A stretch of DNA of 64,000 nucleotides from Devosia nanyangense (GTDB lineage: Bacteria; Pseudomonadota; Alphaproteobacteria; Rhizobiales; Devosiaceae): contig JACRAF010000069.1 in assembly GCA_016213505.1 (NCBI GenBank), positions 1 to 64,000 of the forward strand, in the 5' to 3' direction. A program made the translations under genes and the position numbers. The stretch's first letter is position 1. Each line of letters opens with the position of its first letter. Below the pieces are notes generated by a model. It made no database searches, was not told where the DNA came from, and saw only the letters and a program-made list of their open reading frames with translations. This document shows, in pieces, positions 27,401-35,457 of this stretch.

Positions 27401-27855
27401 CTGCGCCTTGGGTGGGCGTGAGGACGTGGGCCGGGCCGGGCTGGCTGGCCGGTGCGTTCGTCACGTCCTTTGTGGCTGCTTACACGTATGACATGGAGCT
27501 TGATCGCGGAGACGAGATTATCCCAGAATATCAACTGGTTATCCGGGGAGGAACTTGCACCTTGGAGCGATTCTGCGAGGGGTCGGGAATAACGATCGAC
27601 GCCAATGGTACTCTACAGGGTATCTCGGTCCAAAGTTGGCCCAACACCCCTGCCGGTGAACTTAGCCGGCGCCAGTGGGTTCCTCAGAACCAAATCGGCA
27701 TTTCCTCCGTACCAATTATCCAAGATGTCGGTGGCTCGATAGTCCCTGATCCAACCCCAACAAATCCGTACCACGCGATACTGAGTGGGCTAACACCCGA
27801 GCAGGCAGTTATCCTTTTCACTCCGACGTTTCCTAACCCGAATCCGAAACCGTGA
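21433..27855 (+). CDS. Giant secreted SpvB/FG-GAP/RHS polymorphic toxin, copy 1
   Basis: The 2140-residue protein opens with a long signal-peptide-like segment ending near residue 55 (FSLMLVFGTIAPSYA). An SpvB-like N-domain follows (SVDYGSGDTRLRAEDGFSPL), then FG-GAP/VCBS calcium-binding repeats at about 446-900 (GDFNGDGKDDFY type), tyrosine-aspartate RHS repeats, and the RHS core at about 1777-1935, ending NDPINGSDRNGH. The last 205 residues are a variable tip containing YQLVIRGGTCTLERF and TPEQAVILFTPTFPNP; its activity is unknown to me. A candidate immunity gene starts 11 bp downstream. The Sec leader and adjacent type II secretion genes suggest export by that system. Confidence 0.85.
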   Translation: MFWGIVVRNNASIGLGRFFSLFHTVAKAAAGGGRRGLSVLFSLMLVFGTIAPSYAAGSTTSSTAAPAGTGLADASQETSGSGAAALVVPANYDEAGGGSSLMSMSLSAGVSGGQKAKFVPPDTPYNGAFTRSFAIDVPSFFDITPKLSVDYGSGDTRLRAEDGFSPLGVGWTLSGGSVIKRTSRFGGTPTFATDDVFVLDGNPLLFCTTAGSTPSCDSGGTHTARFESYERIVQGADRWTITARDGTLSTYRPLSFWNPGGVQDANLRNSYRWLLAEVADTDGNTITYAYDCSSLPDCYATQIAYGITTVAFAWEARPDTFTYATGVSISPAVDKRLKSVAVRNSGTLIRAYALSYATSPDTKRSLLASIQQFGSDATVASGVVSGGMSLPADVFTYSTMATRRKGTMISDLVTADANPETTPSTTATELQSKLATNPATNANYVFGDFNGDNKTDLLITKKGASACQAEYYASGQWAGTSTTPTGGPIVADPSSLAPIGFCTDGTNWYVGDFNGDGTDDVATPTTRGALNAAFKPAGYADADAVIAVLLLTKNSATGGLKVTASMVAPVGTGASAGLRDADQKAKLVVGDFNGDGKDDFYRGAVFISNGTAFTKSTWANQNWGRPGDFNGDGLTDFVVLDGTNGVDSYFLLSTGASFSKKLVGLTTNRDDLNWTEFEDPNPMRDPAGSGFYYSRTVSPLYYFQESTCITNSSGDRLCAGAEIRWNDTAIKIPNGQVFTSYTSGAWTYYKGALEYTWNYVSDSGTRKRKYHDIYREPSVDEDADTRLGQWGFADINGDGATDILNILELSDGTRRLKKYLATGAGLSASTEIASLSGSTLGGNMSFDLYDLNGDGIAEIIRPNATSTEFGVNSVTAGYPKVYEKASITSVYGAAGDYNGDGKLDLTQAFSAAPSGCSTCIAAYSDSVVPDLLVQNTLSSGGAVSVEYLPSTYWTNGYLPMVLQVVSRVTTSDGRGNSSSVKYAYQDGAYDPFEQKFLGFEKVTAELPCEAGETSCPWVVAKYRQEAVAAGALSRLEVYDGTGAMKRLVEDGYVVNQTSAPFSAYKTSEQVTDYLVGGSVTTRKEWSYDGYANLLEEKDLGVTSSTLDDVTTDSTYQLNTTDYLVSFPTQVTVKTSTGTVLRDTQYLYDGAADNATAPTKGHVTKTRSWLNPGNRWIEATASYDSFGNFVATVDPLGNRTETDYDATTHQFAVETRNPLYFDGDTRQKVTAGWNLGCGATSSSTDANGLATSYQYDALCRLTRTDYPGGEYETVAYLNIGNATTQHVDQTRKPADGVTPIVSSTYLDGLGRTWQTTATSTDPAKPIVALTIYAKRGSVLMSTQPYFLGDPSRTTTTKVDVLGRSTLVTLPDAKTIATAYEAPLVAPGAVTIKTTDPINRVTRMVKDAGGHDLQRIGYIYQATVTTSYTYDPLGQLVGITDPNGNVWSHSFDSLGRRTSSTDPDLGTWAYTYDDAGRLATQTDAKGQQTVLAYDRLGRVLTKVAAYGLVNQDTTTNTYDEARSGFFNVGKLTSTANANASIAYDYEDGGQLAQQVTTVGAETFTSSASYDTAGRLLSRSYPDGTGSGAFAYDAAGHQLSLSGAIASTTYNALGQVTTIAYANGVSTTYTYDAARAWLGSVVTTKGATTIESLTYSRDFAGRITAVAGSRANESWSYVYNDVDRLLSAANTNTPALSRTFSYDLGGNLTSNSGVGSYGYPAQGSVASQPHAVQTAGPWAFAYDLNGNQITRSTSGIADRTITYDGDNRPATVAANGNAVTYLYGPDGSRLKKIVGSDVTLYLGDDIERDPTGAFIDYLTADVKRAGGALSFLHRDHLSSIRAITDATGSAYRVSTYEPFGEQVETALNPLTPVETKSWIGERTDPETGLTYLHARYYDAILGRFLQPDWWDASDPGVGTNRYAYAANDPINGSDRNGHTLYETYTCDSTNCALESSHETPGRDLFPSSSGSGSKARTVVSAQPANAAIAPAVPAPWVGVRTWAGPGWLAGAFVTSFVAAYTYDMELDRGDEIIPEYQLVIRGGTCTLERFCEGSGITIDANGTLQGISVQSWPNTPAGELSRRQWVPQNQIGISSVPIIQDVGGSIVPDPTPTNPYHAILSGLTPEQAVILFTPTFPNPNPKP

Positions 27856-27865
27856 GAGGATTTCC

Positions 27866-28162
27866 ATGAGCATTGGCGCCAATGGCTTAAGCGATGCCGA
27901 CATCGCCACAATTAACGAGCGAACCAAGCGCGCAACGAAAGGTCCGTGGAAGTCGTTCGTGGAAATCAGGGACAAAATTAGTGGATCAGATTTCATTATG
28001 ACGGCGGGAGAAGATATATACATCTCCGGCGGAACAATAGATGATCAAGAGTTTATTGCCCATGCAAGGCAGGACATCCCAATCTTGCTTGAGGAAATCA
28101 GGCGCCTAAAGCTAATTGTGGCCGAGCTTTCGAATTCGATAAACGGAGACCCGAGCGCTTAG
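27866..28162 (+). CDS. Candidate immunity protein for RHS toxin 1
   Basis: This 98-residue soluble protein lies 11 bp after the toxin gene. Its layout (INERTKRATKGPWKSFVEIR, then QEFIAHARQDIPILLEEIRR) is shared by small phage-type and RHS-adjacent proteins. The position directly after a variable toxin tip is the main reason to call it immunity. I see no signal peptide, which fits neutralisation in the cytoplasm. Confidence 0.55.
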   Translation: MSIGANGLSDADIATINERTKRATKGPWKSFVEIRDKISGSDFIMTAGEDIYISGGTIDDQEFIAHARQDIPILLEEIRRLKLIVAELSNSINGDPSA

Positions 28163-28265
28163 CAAAGTGGCGAGCCGACCGTTTAACTAGCGAGACCCGA
28201 ACGAAGCGCAAGGTCGATCTGGCCAGAATGAATGTGCCTGCGAGGAAGAAGCGGAGCAAAGTATC

Positions 28266-28757
28266 ATGGTGAGTTCAACCGGGGTACCATTGGCCGGCAT
28301 CACCACAGCTGTCGTCCTGCTCCTTTTCTGCGCTGGCACGATCGACGGTCGCACTCATCGTATCCCCGATTGGTTGACGCTGATCCTCGTCACCGCGGGC
28401 ATCGTCGCCACCGCACTCCTCGTCCCCGCTGATCTTCTCCCCAACATTCTCGCCGCGATCCTCGGCTTCCTCTCCTTCTACCTCATCGCCCGCCTCTACC
28501 GCTCCCTCCGCGGCTATGACGGCCTCGGCCTCGGCGATGCCAAGCTGCTTGCCGCCGCCGGTGCCTGGCTGGGACCGCTTTATCTCGCGCCGGTTGTATT
28601 TGTGAGTGCAATACTCGCGATCGGGGCTGCGCTGATCTTGCGACTCTTGGGGCGCGAAGTATCGTTGCAGACGACGCTGCCGTTCGGGCCGTTCCTGAGC
28701 GTCAGTTTTTTTGGATTTTGGTGTTTGAAGATTTCCGGCTGGTCCCTCTTTTCATGA
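28266..28757 (+). CDS. gspO: Prepilin peptidase (A24 family, peptidase domain only)
   Basis: The 163-residue polytopic membrane protein has both active-site aspartates in context: AGTIDGRTHRIPDWL and the GxGD motif in GLGLGDAKLLAAAGAWLG. The N-terminal methyltransferase domain of long GspO/PilD proteins is absent, as in short TadV/CpaA-like enzymes. It should remove the leaders of the pseudopilins encoded downstream. It overlaps the gspE start by four bases (ATGA) and heads the type II secretion operon. Confidence 0.85.
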   Translation: MVSSTGVPLAGITTAVVLLLFCAGTIDGRTHRIPDWLTLILVTAGIVATALLVPADLLPNILAAILGFLSFYLIARLYRSLRGYDGLGLGDAKLLAAAGAWLGPLYLAPVVFVSAILAIGAALILRLLGREVSLQTTLPFGPFLSVSFFGFWCLKISGWSLFS

Positions 28758-30415
28758 CGCAATTGCAGCAGGATGCGGTTCCGGCTCGCCTCTTTGCGCG
28801 GGGGTTGTCGGACTATCTCGAAACCGACGGCCGGGTCAGCGCCGCCGACCTGCTGCGCGCCCGCGCCGCCGCCGAGGCCGCCGACAAACGGCTCGACCAG
28901 GCGCTGCTCGATCTTGGCCTTCTGACCGAAGCAACGCTGAGTGACCTGCTCACCGAACGATTCGCCGTGGACGACGTATCGGCGGATCGTTTGCCGCTGG
29001 CGCCGGTCCTCGAAAGTCTCCTTAAGCCCAACTATCTCGCCGCGAGCCGGATGTTCCCGCTCACCGCGGACGACACGACATTGTCGCTCGCGATGGTCGA
29101 TCCGTTCGACGACTTCGCGGCCAACGCGGTCGCTCTCAAGACCGGCCTCGCCGTGCGTCGGCTGCGCATCTCCCGCCAGCGTTTCGAATCGGCCTTCGAG
29201 GGCCTCTACGGCGCCAGCCTTTCGCCGATCGTCGGCGCCGATGAGACGGCGCCCGCGGAGGCAATGAGCGGCGACGTCGATCTGCTCAAGGACGCCGCCA
29301 GTGATGCGCCGGTGATCCGCTTCGTGCAGGATGCCATTCGCCTTGCGGTGGAGAAGGGCGCGTCCGACATTCATTTGAGGCCCGCGCGCAACCGCGCCGA
29401 GATGTTCCTGCGCCTCAACGGCCAGTTGGTGCCGCAGGCGGCGCCGGAGCTGCGGATGCTTCCGAGCGTCATCTCGCGGCTCAAGGTCCTTGCCAATCTC
29501 GACATCGCCGAGCGCCGCCTGCCGCAGGACGGCCGCATCCGCGCCAATGTCGCCGGCCGCCCCGTGGATATCAGCCTCTCGACTATGCCGCACGTCCATG
29601 GCGAGGCCGCGGTCCTGCGCCTCCTGTCGCGCGAGCTCGCCGTCTCCAGCCTCGGCGAGCTGGGCTTTTCGCCCGAAATCGAGACGGGGCTGGAAGAGCT
29701 GTTCGGCGTCGCCGACGGTCTCGTTCTCGTCACCGGTCCCACCGGCTCGGGCAAGACCACGACATTGCACGCAGCGCTCAAGCGCCTGATCCGGCCGGAA
29801 TTGAACGTCGTTACAATCGAGGACCCGGTCGAGTATCGCGTCGATGGCGCGGCGCAGATTCAGGTCGATGACAAGATCGGCCTCACTTTTCCGCGCGTCT
29901 TGCGTTCATTGCTCAGGCAGGACCCCGACATCATCCTCGTCGGTGAAATCCGCGATGCCGAGACCGCCAAGATCGCGGTCCAGGCGGCGCTGACCGGCCA
30001 TCTTGTTCTGGCCACGCTTCACACCAACTCGGCGCCCGCCGCAATCCCGCGCCTCGTCGATATGGGCGTCGAACCTTACCTGCTCGCCGCCGTGCTGCGC
30101 GGCGTGGTTGCCCAGCGGCTCGTTCGCCGGCTCTGTCCGCATTGCGCAACTGCCACCGATGGGACCAAACAGACCGGCCCGGGCTGCGGCCACTGTGGCG
30201 GGTCGGGGTACGCCGGCCGGATCGCTGTCGGCGAGCTGCTGCGGCTGGAGCCTGACGTCACCGAGACGTTGGCACGGAGCCTGGAGCTCACGACTGCAAT
30301 GGCAAATCGATTGCGCCAGTCGGGCTACCGTCCTCTCCGTGAGGATGCGCGACGCCGCGTACAGGCTGGAGAGATCGCCTCCGTCGATGTGCTGGGAATG
30401 GTCGATGTCGGCTAG
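28754..30415 (+). CDS. gspE: Type II secretion ATPase GspE
   Basis: An N-terminal GspE-N/MshEN-like domain (LLDLGLLTEATLSDLLTERF) precedes the hexameric ATPase. Walker A is GPTGSGKTT at 328-336, Walker B is DIILVGEIRDAET, and the His box ALTGHLVLATLHTNSA is present. A four-cysteine zinc knuckle (Cys461, 464, 478, 481) marks the GspE/PilB class. ATG 28754 overlaps the gspO stop, and the gene overlaps gspF by 11 bp. It powers pseudopilus assembly at the inner membrane. Confidence 0.93.
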   Translation: MTQLQQDAVPARLFARGLSDYLETDGRVSAADLLRARAAAEAADKRLDQALLDLGLLTEATLSDLLTERFAVDDVSADRLPLAPVLESLLKPNYLAASRMFPLTADDTTLSLAMVDPFDDFAANAVALKTGLAVRRLRISRQRFESAFEGLYGASLSPIVGADETAPAEAMSGDVDLLKDAASDAPVIRFVQDAIRLAVEKGASDIHLRPARNRAEMFLRLNGQLVPQAAPELRMLPSVISRLKVLANLDIAERRLPQDGRIRANVAGRPVDISLSTMPHVHGEAAVLRLLSRELAVSSLGELGFSPEIETGLEELFGVADGLVLVTGPTGSGKTTTLHAALKRLIRPELNVVTIEDPVEYRVDGAAQIQVDDKIGLTFPRVLRSLLRQDPDIILVGEIRDAETAKIAVQAALTGHLVLATLHTNSAPAAIPRLVDMGVEPYLLAAVLRGVVAQRLVRRLCPHCATATDGTKQTGPGCGHCGGSGYAGRIAVGELLRLEPDVTETLARSLELTTAMANRLRQSGYRPLREDARRRVQAGEIASVDVLGMVDVG

Positions 30416-31640
30416 CGCGGGCGGGCAGACCTACTATTTTCGTGCCGGCGCACCAGAGGGTGGTGTGTTCTTGGGCCAATTGCGCGCGGCGTCGGCAGAC
30501 GAAGCCCTTGGCCTGCTGCGGCAGAAGGGCTTTCAGCCCCTTCGGCTCGAGCTGCGTCCGATCCGGGATGCGTGGTTCAATCGGGAAATCTCCGTCGGCA
30601 GTTCGAACCGGCTGACGACCGCTGAGTGCGAGTCCTTCTGCCGCGAGCTGGCGCTGCTCCTGGCCTCTGGAATTGCCGTCATGGACGCCATCGCTATTCT
30701 GCTGCCATCGCAGAGGAGGGGATCGCGCCCTGCGCGCTTTGCCACCGCGCTGCGCTATGGCCTCAGACTCGGTCGTTCGCTGTCGCAAGCGATAGAGAGT
30801 TCCGATTTTCGAATGCCGACCGACTTCCTCCCCGTCATGCGGGCCGGCGAGGAGACCGGCTTGCTCCCTGCCGCGCTGACTATGCTCGCCGAGAGCTATG
30901 CCGACGCCAACCGCTTCGCGCGGGCCTATTCGTCCGCGCTCGCCTATCCGGCTCTGCTATTGTGCGTGTCGATCCTGGTTTTCGGTCTGATTGCATTCCT
31001 CGTTGCGCCCAATCTCGCCAGCCTCTTCACCTCGATGGACCGGCCTGTTCCGTTCGCGATTTCCGCGTTGGCGGGCGGCGCGTCGTTCGTCGGTGGCAAT
31101 TTGCTGGCGACTGGTGTCGTCATGCTCTGCGTCCTCGCAGCGATCGGCGGGGCGAGCGCCGCGATCGGCCGCAGGCTTCACGCCGTCCTGTTTCGCGTGC
31201 CGTTCGTCGGCGACGCCATGCGCTGGTCAGCCAGCCGCCGCTTTGCGGCAACCCTTCGCCTGTACCTTTCGAGCAATGTCCCGGTGGCGACGGCGCTGCC
31301 CAACGCCCTGATCTCAGCCGGCTTTCCTGGCGGGCCGGAACAGGCACGGCGCCTCGCCGACAGGGTCCGAGGAGGAGCACGACTTTCGACCAGTCTCGAT
31401 GGGACCGTATTTCTGCCGCCAAAGCTCATCCACATGATCGCGGTGGGGGAGAGCGGGGGACGAATGGTCGAAGTCCTCGGCGCAGTGGTTACTGAGGCGA
31501 AGAACCGTTTCGAGCAGCGCATGGCGTTGGTGTCCGCACTGCTGGCGCCGATCCTCATCCTCATCGTTGGATTCCTGATTGGAACGGTGATCTTTTCGGT
31601 TTTTTCCGCGCTTCTCGACATCAACGAGGTCGTGCTGTGA
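30405..31640 (+). CDS. gspF: Type II secretion inner-membrane protein GspF
   Basis: The 411-residue protein has two GspF domains: a first with FCRELALLLASGIAVMDAI and a second with RRFAATLRLYLSSNVPVATA. Three transmembrane segments are present (SALAYPALLLCVSILVFGLI among them) and the C-terminal hairpin is LLAPILILIVGFLIGTVIF. ATG 30405 lies inside gspE, so the genes are coupled. GspF is the membrane platform that GspE acts on. Confidence 0.92.
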   Translation: MSASAGGQTYYFRAGAPEGGVFLGQLRAASADEALGLLRQKGFQPLRLELRPIRDAWFNREISVGSSNRLTTAECESFCRELALLLASGIAVMDAIAILLPSQRRGSRPARFATALRYGLRLGRSLSQAIESSDFRMPTDFLPVMRAGEETGLLPAALTMLAESYADANRFARAYSSALAYPALLLCVSILVFGLIAFLVAPNLASLFTSMDRPVPFAISALAGGASFVGGNLLATGVVMLCVLAAIGGASAAIGRRLHAVLFRVPFVGDAMRWSASRRFAATLRLYLSSNVPVATALPNALISAGFPGGPEQARRLADRVRGGARLSTSLDGTVFLPPKLIHMIAVGESGGRMVEVLGAVVTEAKNRFEQRMALVSALLAPILILIVGFLIGTVIFSVFSALLDINEVVL

Positions 31641-32080
31641 AGCCGAGGCGGTCGGTGAGAGCGTTGCCACCTGACGCGGGCCTGACGATCCTCGAGCTCA
31701 TGGTGGTGCTCGTCATTCTGAGCATCATCGGTGTGGTGGTCTCGTTTCAGGTCGTGGGGCAGATGGATCGCGCCAAGGTCGATGTTGCACGACTGCAGCT
31801 CAGGCAGCTGCAGAATGCGCTTACCCTGTTCGATCTCGACACGCATCGCTACCCGACGGCGACCGAGGGTCTGGCGGCCTTGCTCACGGCGCCCGACAAT
31901 CTTGCCAACTGGCGTGGCCCCTATCTCAAGAACAAGGAATTGTTCGCCGACCCCTGGGGCCACCCGATCAGCTACACACTCGATGACGTGGGCCGCTATG
32001 TCGTGATGTCGGGAGGGTCCGACGGCAAAGAGGGTGGCCAGGGGAGCGCCGCCGACATTGCTCTCGGCCAGGAGCAATGA
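31637..32080 (+). CDS. gspG: Major pseudopilin GspG
   Basis: The prepilin leader ends in glycine before LTILELMVVLVILSIIGVVV, with the conserved glutamate at position +5. The C-terminal half has the GspG pattern: YPTATEGLAALLTAP, then WRGPYLKNKELFADPWGHPI, which carries the calcium-site region. GTG 31637 overlaps the gspF stop. It polymerises into the pseudopilus after cleavage by the peptidase. Confidence 0.93.
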   Translation: MKPRRSVRALPPDAGLTILELMVVLVILSIIGVVVSFQVVGQMDRAKVDVARLQLRQLQNALTLFDLDTHRYPTATEGLAALLTAPDNLANWRGPYLKNKELFADPWGHPISYTLDDVGRYVVMSGGSDGKEGGQGSAADIALGQEQ

Positions 32081-32502
32081 GCCGGCTGCCGTCCGATGCG
32101 GGCGTGACCGTGCTGGAATTGGTGGTCGCCCTTGCCATCATAACTGGAGTGCTCGCCATGATCGCGACGGCGATCCATCCATTGCGGCCCAGCGCCGACA
32201 GCGAGTTGATCCGTCTGTCCAGATTTGTCGCCAATGCGCGGACGGACGCTATCCTCTCGGGTAGAGCGCAACTGTTGAAGATCGCGCCCAGGCGCATGAG
32301 CTATAGGGCCAAACAGATCGAATGGGCAGGTGATGCGAAGGTCGAGGCTCTGGGCAACGACACCTCGCAAACGAACCCTGAAGGCGCCATCGTCATTTAC
32401 CCCGACGGATCGTTTTCGGGCGCGGGCCTGACCATACGGACAGGGGACCTGAGCCAGAGCATCGATGCGATCTTTCGCGATGGCGTGGCGAACATGCAAT
32501 GA
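32077..32502 (+). CDS. gspH: Minor pseudopilin GspH
   Basis: A leader glycine before VTVLELVVALAIITGVLAMI, with Glu at +5, and a 141-residue length fit GspH. The body is beta-rich and variable, as usual for this component. It overlaps gspG and gspI by four bases each. Confidence 0.8.
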   Translation: MSRLPSDAGVTVLELVVALAIITGVLAMIATAIHPLRPSADSELIRLSRFVANARTDAILSGRAQLLKIAPRRMSYRAKQIEWAGDAKVEALGNDTSQTNPEGAIVIYPDGSFSGAGLTIRTGDLSQSIDAIFRDGVANMQ

Positions 32503-32891
32503 CAGCTCCGCGCAGCTCCGGCGAAGCCGGTTTCGTGATGATCGACGCGCTGATGGCGACCGTGTTGGTTGCGCTTGCAGGTTCGACGATCGTGCTGATC
32601 GCCAATGGTCTGGTGAAGCAGGAGGAGGGTGCCCTCGATCGGTTGGTGGCCCTCACCATGTCACAATCCATCATGAAGCAGGCGCTCCTGCTTGGACCGA
32701 TTGCGTCCGCCCAGAGCGATCGATCGGACGAGCTCTACACCTATGAAATCGCCAAGGGGGGCGAAGCAGTTCCGGGGACGAAGCTGGTCGAGGTCTGGGC
32801 AGTGGTCGCGACACCCAAGGCCGGTACCGAGGGAGCGCCGGAGCGGCTGGACTTCTTTGCTCCCTCGCCTGACTCGGGGCTTTCACCGTGA
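32499..32891 (+). CDS. gspI: Minor pseudopilin GspI
   Basis: The prepilin segment is FVMIDALMATVLVALAGSTI after a glycine, with aspartate instead of glutamate at +5. The 130-residue length, position between gspH and gspJ, and four-base overlaps identify it. The Glu-to-Asp change at +5 is conservative. Confidence 0.8.
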   Translation: MTAPRSSGEAGFVMIDALMATVLVALAGSTIVLIANGLVKQEEGALDRLVALTMSQSIMKQALLLGPIASAQSDRSDELYTYEIAKGGEAVPGTKLVEVWAVVATPKAGTEGAPERLDFFAPSPDSGLSP

Positions 32892-33421
32892 GCGGCGCGT
32901 CGGCCGATGCAGGCTTCAGCATCCTCGAGGTCCTTGTTGCCCTGGCGATCGCGTCCTTGGTCACGATGGCAATCGGCGGGCTGTTCGTGCTGGCCTCGAC
33001 AGTTCATGGACGCGTCGATGAGGCGGAACGGGTCGAGACGGCGTTGCTGGATGTTCAAGGTCTGTTGCGCATCGCTTCCGACGCAGTGGATCTCATGATC
33101 GCACGACCCGCGGCGGATGGATTTGCGCTCGTCGACGCAAATCCAGGCGCGGGCGCGTCACCAGGCAACGATCAGAACCTTTCATTGCGCTCGAAACGCG
33201 CCGAGCTCGCCCGACCTGACAGCGCCGCCGCCGCAGATCTGTCGATCTTCGAGAAAGCGTCGCTCGAATATCTGACCGTTGCCGCCGAGGGAGCGGTTTG
33301 GAAGTCCGCCGAAACGCTTGGCGGCGGCAAGCCAGTGGCTGTGCGTTTTCGCCTCCAGTTGCACGCGAGGGTATGGCGGCCCTTGATTTGGATCGCCTCG
33401 AGTCTCGACGTGGGGCGCTAA
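32888..33421 (+). CDS. gspJ: Minor pseudopilin GspJ
   Basis: A glycine before FSILEVLVALAIASLVTMAI, with Glu at +5, starts a 177-residue protein of the usual GspJ size. Downstream sequence is poorly conserved. GspJ forms the pseudopilus tip with GspI and GspK. Confidence 0.82.
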   Translation: MSGASADAGFSILEVLVALAIASLVTMAIGGLFVLASTVHGRVDEAERVETALLDVQGLLRIASDAVDLMIARPAADGFALVDANPGAGASPGNDQNLSLRSKRAELARPDSAAAADLSIFEKASLEYLTVAAEGAVWKSAETLGGGKPVAVRFRLQLHARVWRPLIWIASSLDVGR

Positions 33422-33424
33422 TCC

Positions 33425-34405
33425 ATGCCACCGGCAACTTCGATCCTGGTCAGGAATCGCTCGAGGCTCGGAGAGCTCGGTGAGGCGGCGTTGCGTACCG
33501 TACCGCCTTCTTGGCGCCATCTGCTTCGGGGGCCAGTGACCCAGATTGACCTGGGGCACGCGGCGGAATCCAGGCCGCGGATCAGCCCGTTTCGACCCGT
33601 TGATCTGATCGTCACGGCAGACATGGTCCTGCAGCGCAAAGTCTCTGTCCCAAAGAGCGGTCGCCAGGACATTTCGTCTGCGATCGAACTCTTCCTGCGA
33701 TACGACACGCCGTTCGATCCCGGCGACGTCGTGGTGCACGCGCTCGAATTGCCGCGTGGTCCCGGAGCCGAGCAGGCCGCCTATATGATTCGGGTTCTTC
33801 CCCGCGCGGCGATCGACGACGCACTGACCAGTTTTCGCATTCGCCGAAGCCAGCTTCGAAAGGTTTTGGTTGCCGGTGGCTCCGATACCCTCGACGAGGT
33901 TGATGTTGCGCCGGCCTTGTTCCCGCAATGGCGCTGGACAAGGTGGCTGGTGATCATCCCGATCGTCGTTGTCATCAGTTCGATCTGTGCTTTGGCGTTC
34001 GGAAACCTCACCCAACTTCAGGCGAAAGTAGCGGAGTTCGATCAACAGGTTGCCACGCAACTAGCGATCGTGAAGTCGCTCGGCCAGCAACTCGATACTC
34101 TCCATCGAGGCTCGACGGGGGAGGCCACCGTGATGGACCTCGTGCAAAAGACCCCGTCTTCGTTTGAATGGCTCGAGGACATCCGGAGACTTCTCCCCGG
34201 CACGATCGAAATTTCGAGGATCGAGATGCATTCGGGGGAGCTGCGACTTTCGGTGCGCTCCCCTGATGTCCTGGCAGACGTGCAAAGGCTTGGCGGCTCC
34301 CATCTATGGTCGTCGAGCCTTGAAGGAGCGATCACCGCGGACCCTGCGAGCAAACAAGACGTTGCGACCATTCTCCTCAAGGCTGTTGCTGGGGGGCGGA
34401 CGTGA
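33425..34405 (+). CDS. gspL: GspL/PilN-like inner-membrane protein
   Basis: The N-terminal half is a shortened actin-like cytoplasmic region with QRKVSVPKSGRQDISSAIEL, typical of GspL/PilM-N proteins. One transmembrane helix (WLVIIPIVVVISSICALAF, about residue 175) is followed by a coiled coil and a ferredoxin-like periplasmic domain (LLPGTIEISRIEMHSGELRL). The 326-residue length is short for GspL. Position before gspM supports the call. Confidence 0.78.
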   Translation: MPPATSILVRNRSRLGELGEAALRTVPPSWRHLLRGPVTQIDLGHAAESRPRISPFRPVDLIVTADMVLQRKVSVPKSGRQDISSAIELFLRYDTPFDPGDVVVHALELPRGPGAEQAAYMIRVLPRAAIDDALTSFRIRRSQLRKVLVAGGSDTLDEVDVAPALFPQWRWTRWLVIIPIVVVISSICALAFGNLTQLQAKVAEFDQQVATQLAIVKSLGQQLDTLHRGSTGEATVMDLVQKTPSSFEWLEDIRRLLPGTIEISRIEMHSGELRLSVRSPDVLADVQRLGGSHLWSSSLEGAITADPASKQDVATILLKAVAGGRT

Positions 34406-34944
34406 TCCGAGATCGCCTCGTCCTGGTCGTTCTTCTGTCCCTCGGGCTCACCGCCATCGGATGGGGTGCCGATGGTTTCTATTTTGGCCCCGTGCGTGAC
34501 GCGGTGGTGCGGATTCAGGCTCTGTCCGGCGAACTCGCCAGCCTCACTCAGCGCCGAACCCGCGCGGAGTTCGATCTGCGGGCCGCGTCCGAGCGTGGTG
34601 GTGAAATCAACGGCCTGGCTTTACGGGACGATGACGCGTCCTCCGCAGCCGCGCGGTTTCAAGAGACCATTCGAAACGCCGTGCTGCAGTTCGGTGGGGC
34701 TGCGATGAGCTCCCAGTCCGTGTCGACCGATCTCGGTGGCGGCTACTTGAAAGTCTCCGTTTTGCTCCGCGCCCGGTTCGACGAAGCGGGCCTATTGGCG
34801 TTCCTCAGGGCGAACGAGCTCTCCCAACCACCGATCCTGGTCGAGTCGATCGAGACCTACTCATTGCCTCAGCCCGGCGACCCCCGCCCCTTGGACGTCA
34901 CCGCGACCCTCAGCGAGTTTCACGTCGATGTCACTGCGCATTGA
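34402..34944 (+). CDS. gspM: GspM-like type II secretion protein
   Basis: A single N-terminal transmembrane segment (RLVLVVLLSLGLTAIGWGA) is followed by a coiled-coil stretch and a ferredoxin-like domain (GGGYLKVSVLLRARFDEAGL, LLAFLRANE), the GspM layout. GTG 34402 overlaps the gspL stop by four bases, and the end overlaps the next gene by 17. It would form the inner-membrane platform with GspL. Confidence 0.75.
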   Translation: MIRDRLVLVVLLSLGLTAIGWGADGFYFGPVRDAVVRIQALSGELASLTQRRTRAEFDLRAASERGGEINGLALRDDDASSAAARFQETIRNAVLQFGGAAMSSQSVSTDLGGGYLKVSVLLRARFDEAGLLAFLRANELSQPPILVESIETYSLPQPGDPRPLDVTATLSEFHVDVTAH

Positions 34945-35437
34945 GGGGCACGCTATTCTGTGGGTAACTGCCCTGTTGTCACTCGGGTTCACGACGTTTC
35001 ATGGCAACTTCACATCGTTTCAGGAAGCGACTGATCGAAACGAGTCACAGTCACAGCAGTCGACGCAGTCTAGTCTTGGTTCTGCGGCGCAGACAGAGAA
35101 CGACCGAGCCATCGTGGAGCGCTCACTTCCCGAGATTGATCGGCAAGCAAGAACGTTATTTTATATAGAAGCGGTCTCAATGGAACCCTCGCCTGCTCCT
35201 CTCGCGGTGGTGCCAGATGCGGCCCGACTGATACTAAAAGGGATAGTCTCGAGTGGTGGCGAACTCCGGGCAGTTTTTGCGATCGCACAGAGCGGCGAAG
35301 GCTACGTCACCGCAGGTGCGGGTGATGTGGTCGCCGGTTTTCAAATCACCAGTGTCAGCCGTGATCGTGTTGTTGCGTCCTCGCCAAATGGCGAGGCGAC
35401 CGTTTTTGAGCTGCGAGGGACTGGCGAGGGGCTCTAG
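34928..35437 (+). CDS. gspC: GspC-like protein with HR domain
   Basis: A short cytoplasmic N-terminus and one hydrophobic segment are followed by a Ser/Gln-rich linker and a C-terminal domain. That domain (ARLILKGIVSSGGELRAVFA through VVAGFQITSVSRDRVVASS) has the homology-region pattern of GspC, which contacts the secretin. The PDZ domain of classical GspC is absent. Its location directly before gspD agrees. GspN or PilP-like identities are possible alternatives. Confidence 0.65.
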   Translation: MSLRIEGHAILWVTALLSLGFTTFHGNFTSFQEATDRNESQSQQSTQSSLGSAAQTENDRAIVERSLPEIDRQARTLFYIEAVSMEPSPAPLAVVPDAARLILKGIVSSGGELRAVFAIAQSGEGYVTAGAGDVVAGFQITSVSRDRVVASSPNGEATVFELRGTGEGL

Positions 35438-35457
35438 GACAACGGGGAGGGCTCGGC

